This document shows positions 60,074-64,000 of a DNA stretch of 64,000 nt, piece by piece. The notes beneath the pieces were generated by a model that searched no databases, had not been told where the DNA came from, and worked only from the letters and a program-made list of their open reading frames with translations. Within the stretch, counting starts at the first letter, position 1. Every line of letters begins with the position of its first letter. The stretch is from Bimastos eiseni. Its lineage: Eukaryota > Annelida > Clitellata > Crassiclitellata > Lumbricidae. A program made the translations under genes and the position numbers. Where the stretch lies: the NCBI GenBank assembly GCA_959347315.1, contig OY365811.1, forward strand, positions 33,642,321 to 33,706,320, in the 5' to 3' direction.

Positions 60074-61467
60074 ATTAAGAAAGACATTTCGTACTGGATT
60101 GTTTTGCAAGACAAAATCCCTGAAAAAATTATTCTAAAGAGTAGGCCTAAGTATTATTCTGAAATTTTGCACTTTTTCCATCTAGCCTACTTGTTTATTG
60201 AAATAAGTGATATTGTCATAAATGATGAATATAAAAAAGTTGAAATAGTCAAGACATGCTATTTTTTTAAACCGTGAAGCTAGACATGCATAAAATGGAT
60301 GGTCCTGTTGTGAATATAATTTGTCTCATTCAATATTTATGTTACAGTTACATGCTAGCCCAACTTGTAGTTGCTTACTCAAATCTCAGACTATCTGATC
60401 TCACGGATATTTGAACCACCCAACCCCTAGGTAGCGAGCCCCGCTGTGCACATGGGCGCTGTCTCTATGCTTTCTGAATGGCCTGTTAAAGTCGAATGAT
60501 TCACATAGCACAGCAATTATTATATAAAAGACACCTATTGATCCTATTTTCCTGCTAGCTATAAAATTTGTGTAGCCAAGAGAAAGCTCAGAGTAACGGG
60601 AGAACATCTGAAACGTATTTCATCGTGCACCTACCTCGCTTAGGATAGTTAAGACAGCCCGAATCAAACTGGCACGTAGCTAATATCAGCCTTCTCAAAC
60701 TGACTGCTTATAACACTTAATTAATTATAAGTAGATTATTTAAGCTAATTAATTTACAGAGGCGTTTAGTTAATCAAAGTGGCGATTAGATAATATATAT
60801 TAAAGAAATTAGAGCTTCGAGTGTGTAGGAGGCAGTTATAGTACTCTCACGTCAAGATACGTCGTTTTGAGTCAAACGTATGAGTAAGCGATTGGACATT
60901 CCTGCCGCTGATTAGTTTGCCAAGCGATTCATATGTAGAAATCCTTTGGTGGTCGTTCTACTTGTGAATTTGAACATTACCGGTGATACTTGAATCGAAC
61001 TATGTCCGTTTCGTCGTTTGGAATTGCTTTCTACGCTTCGACGGATTACTGACGTTGCCTTTGCGGAAGTTTCATTCTTTGAGTGAAGAAATTCTGCACT
61101 TCGACAACAATTCTACGCGTCTGCCGTATGAAAGAGACTTTATGGTGAAGAGGAAATTCGCCTACCAATTGTCTATATCGACCAAAGAATAAACAATGAA
61201 GACGCATCCTATGTCGTACGCCCTGGGGATCAGATAAGCCAATCAAATATAAAATATTGTAGTAATTAACGCCACTTTAAGTATATACGATATTTAACGT
61301 GCTGAGACTATGATTGTTGCTTGAAGCATTATTGCAATTACTACAAATATTGTACAATGTCTAGTGTTCATTATTTCAGTTCATACTTAACGAGTCTAAG
61401 CACTTCTCAGCCATGCACGACGTTGTCTAATCCGGCGAAGACCGCGACATCGCATGTAATCAAAAAA
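60074..61467. other. Region between R copy 2 and GT61-B
   Basis: Apart from the R-related block 60507-60553 (ATTATATAAAAGACACCTAT) I recognise nothing. Open frames are short. Confidence 0.4.
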
Positions 61468-63099
61468 TTATGCAAATGTTAGTTGGTTCAAATAGGATGC
61501 AATTGCTGTCTTTATTCCTTCAGCCGAAACGTCAACCACTTCTTCACAACCACCGCGAGATGGAACTCCATGCCAGTGATGACCTAATACGTATGAGAGT
61601 CGTTGGAAACAGAAGTTCACATGTGGAAGGTTACAAACGCCCTCAATAACATATGTTCCGGGTTGTGAAAAGACGACATTTGTAAGTCCAGCGCCATGTG
61701 GTGCGACAACCATTACGGCGGAATGGAACATTCGCATAGTGTCGTTTAGAGATGGAATAGGATTGTCTATGAACATTACATAGCTCAGTTTGTACGCTTT
61801 GGCTGCAGCTTCAACCACCTTTTCGATCTCTCCTTGTTCTGTAAATCGACGAGAACCCGATCGCCGAATCAAAACGATTTTGTTACGCGGTTCTTCTGGA
61901 AAATTCTCAGTTATGTACTCATGATATTTTCTTGAAAGTACTTGAATCTCCTGAACGTTTGCAAGACCGCACATTGAAGATCTCGGCAAGTAAATCAATT
62001 TTGCTCTGAAAGTTCCACTAATTAATCTGCTCTCATTTAAGCCAAGTATTCTAATTAATTCCGCTGTTCGTCCTCCTGTTTCTGAGGCGAGTATCTTGAT
62101 GTTTGTGTTTCGTTTAAGAAAATCAAGGTATAGTGAAAGTCTTGGAATAACTTCTACATTTCGATGAAAATATTCGGTACCCCAGGATTGAGCGATTGGA
62201 AAAATCTCTTCATGGATTGGAATCTCGTTGGCATTTGATGGTGGTTTCGTATCAATGTGATTACTACACGCATATTGCACGAGCTTCATGTTTCCGCTAA
62301 ATACATCACTTTGACCTGTGACAATTCCGTCTCTTATTATATAAAGATAGAAAGCAAATGGTGGCTGTTCTGTATAGAAATGTGGCGGAAAAGCTTTTCC
62401 ATCGTTTGGCCAGTAGTGTGCGCTGTTGACCGGCTTTGTATTTAGAACTAGCGTATTCATTGATTGAGGATTGATGCTTCTTTTAATATCGCGATAACAC
62501 GTTCTGTTGTATGTAACGTCATATTTCATTTTTATAGTTCCAGGAGTTTCGATCCATGTGCAGAGTGGATCATCCGCTGTCCATTCGTAGTCATTTTTAA
62601 GCAACAGATTTGAACTGTCTTTTATAGAATTCGAACTTTTCCCCGTTCCTGCCGATTTATCCCAAGGGAGCATAACTAATCGAATCTGATTGAAATTTCT
62701 CAGCAGTGTCAAGAAATCGTCTCTCGAGGTCCATAGCAACTTGATGTCACGATGTGGTGCGACGTGCTGCCAATCGTCAACACCCCTTGATCGAAGTAGT
62801 TCTAGACGAAGTTTATCCAGTTTCTTGTTGAAGATTCGAATTCGATCGAGTAGAGATCCACAGGCTTGAACTTCTATTGCTGCGAACGAAGCGTTGACAC
62901 TCCTGAGTCGGTGCTCGCTCTCTAAGCAAACGGTTGTTAGGTTTCCATCACCGATATGTATCACAGTAAATGTCTTGAACGTGTCAAATTTCTTTCCGAG
63001 TTCAATTTTTTTCATGCGAATGACGAAGACTGTCATAACGACAGATGCCACAATAACTATAAAACTTTTACAACGCTTTCGTACTACTTTCGCTGACAT
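61468..63099 (-). CDS. GT61/DUF563 family glycosyltransferase, copy B
   Basis: A 543-residue intronless paralogue of copy A, same strand, about 13.3 kb away. Membrane anchor at about 12-27 (SFIVIVASVVMTVFVI) after a basic start. HGAGLTN begins at residue 468; the RRSGSRRFTEQGEIEKVVEA motif and C-terminal cysteines are conserved. In residues about 170-519 only some 18 differences from copy A are seen by hand alignment, several clustered (QSDVFSGNM, SNHIDTKP). The first ~165 residues differ at roughly half of positions and the last ~24 are also diverged. One Asn-X-Ser site of copy A (YNLSY) is YKLSY here. Likely a Golgi or ER enzyme; substrate unknown. Both copies look intact. Confidence 0.88.
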   Translation of the reverse strand: MSAKVVRKRCKSFIVIVASVVMTVFVIRMKKIELGKKFDTFKTFTVIHIGDGNLTTVCLESEHRLRSVNASFAAIEVQACGSLLDRIRIFNKKLDKLRLELLRSRGVDDWQHVAPHRDIKLLWTSRDDFLTLLRNFNQIRLVMLPWDKSAGTGKSSNSIKDSSNLLLKNDYEWTADDPLCTWIETPGTIKMKYDVTYNRTCYRDIKRSINPQSMNTLVLNTKPVNSAHYWPNDGKAFPPHFYTEQPPFAFYLYIIRDGIVTGQSDVFSGNMKLVQYACSNHIDTKPPSNANEIPIHEEIFPIAQSWGTEYFHRNVEVIPRLSLYLDFLKRNTNIKILASETGGRTAELIRILGLNESRLISGTFRAKLIYLPRSSMCGLANVQEIQVLSRKYHEYITENFPEEPRNKIVLIRRSGSRRFTEQGEIEKVVEAAAKAYKLSYVMFIDNPIPSLNDTMRMFHSAVMVVAPHGAGLTNVVFSQPGTYVIEGVCNLPHVNFCFQRLSYVLGHHWHGVPSRGGCEEVVDVSAEGIKTAIASYLNQLTFA

Positions 63100-63698
63100 T
63101 TTGAAGAGACAATCGGGTGAGAAGTACTTTACTTGTGTTGTTGCATGTCCTTATCTGGAGTAGTTGAACATCCTGATGCTCGCTGCAAATACTTTCATCG
63201 AATAATCAAAATAGACAAAATTAATTCGTTTTAAATGGCTAGTTATGCAATCACTGTAATTCAGTTATGAAAGCAGTACCACGCTACTTGGCCCTTTACA
63301 TATATATTCAGGCTTATACGAATTATTTAGAATGTGCTCGACAATATAGGCACTTAATGGGCCTATCCTCTGACTTGATCCCGTGAATATATTTCTTCCT
63401 CAATGACATTAGAAACAGGTCGCAAATTAGGGTAGGTGTCTGGAGGTTACGTCTAAACCGTGGAGAAATGTCACTGGATAAAAAGAGAAAGAGTCCCAAA
63501 CTATCAGAAATGAGATTACACCTCAATAAATTCATTCTTTTTGTCCCTCGCTGAAAATCATTGTGCTTCCCGGCGTTCCTGGCAACTGGATCGACGCTTT
63601 AGAATTCACTGCCCGGTCTTATTAATTCTGTCTGTCTTTTCTTACTGCAAATCAGGTTTGAACTTAAATCCAGCTGTTTCAAAGCGCTTGCTCGTCGT
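63100..63698. other. Upstream region of GT61-B
   Basis: Would contain the 5' UTR and promoter of GT61-B. No TATA box, repeat or other gene recognised; no visible similarity to the upstream region of GT61-A. Confidence 0.4.
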
Positions 63699-63891
63699 CA
63701 GGGCCGTACCGAAGTAGGCTGCGGGGCCTAGGCCCCGGGCGCAAATGTGGAAAGGGCGCAAATTTCAGGATGGAGTAACTTATTCTTCCACAAAATGCAC
63801 TATTTTCAAAATGTGGGGGCAACAAATTGATGCTACGCATAGGGCGTAATTAGCTAGGCATAGGTCGCAATTATAGTTCGGTACGACCCTG
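63699..63891. mobile_element. 193-bp hAT-like MITE
   Basis: TIRs CAGGGCCGTACCGAA and (complement) CAGGGTCGTACCGAA, one mismatch. Flanking 8-mers CTCGTCGT and CTCATTGT match at 6 of 8, as expected of an old duplication. A subterminal GGGGCCTAGGCCCC palindrome lies just inside the left end. Confidence 0.8.
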
Positions 63892-64000
63892 CTCATTGTA
63901 ACTACTGCGTTCCGTTAGTCACTTAATGTCGACTGAACTCTTCTACGAGGTTTCTAGTTTCGACTCGACGCCTATTATTATTTTTCTTCAGTAAGGCCTT

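Overview
The window is animal nuclear DNA: it has spliced protein genes with GT-AG introns, the standard genetic code, AATAAA polyadenylation signals and many transposon remnants. The combination of centralspindlin kinesin, Munc18/UNC-18 and Na+/K+-ATPase beta subunit genes identifies a metazoan. L2/CR1-like LINEs, tRNA-derived SINEs and many hAT-type MITEs suggest an invertebrate or basal deuterostome with a moderately compact genome. I cannot name the species.

Gene layout. From 1 to about 15.4 kb (+ strand) is most of a KIF23/MKLP1 kinesin gene. Its 5' exons lie outside the window; I resolved 20 in-phase exons. From 19.8 to 32.8 kb (+) is a complete Munc18/UNC-18 (STXBP1-like) gene: 16 coding exons, 589 codons plus stop. 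From 37.8 to about 39.2 kb (- strand) is a Na+/K+-ATPase beta subunit gene with its whole coding sequence in one exon. At 48.1-49.8 kb and 61.5-63.1 kb (both -) lie two intact, intronless paralogues of a GT61/DUF563 glycosyltransferase. No shared pathway links these genes; they are ordinary neighbours in a eukaryotic genome.

The rest is a mobile-element graveyard. LINE fragments and their microsatellite-ended 3' tails occur from 3 to 55 kb. Three hAT-like elements have exact 8-bp target duplications (17.3, 41.8 and 46.9 kb), two of them nested in retrotransposons. Two further hAT-like elements have imperfect duplications (18.9 and 63.7 kb). Munc18 introns hold a 217-bp palindromic MITE, a 470-bp degenerate TTAGGG-like array and a TA-flanked element with internal tandem repeats. 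Between the two glycosyltransferase genes is a ruined Ty3/Gypsy element carrying a nested solo LTR, flanked by two copies of an unclassified 1.3-kb segment.

The most informative signals are four. The two GT61 genes share a sharply bounded ~1.05-kb near-identical block, as expected from gene conversion. KIF23 has two possible 3' ends because a stop codon overlaps a splice donor. Two intronic repeats flanking the KIF23 P-loop exon form hairpins with compensatory changes. A 34-bp minisatellite has expanded inside a retrotransposon reading frame. I saw no clearly new multi-gene system. All alignments were made by eye, so boundaries of diverged repeats are approximate.
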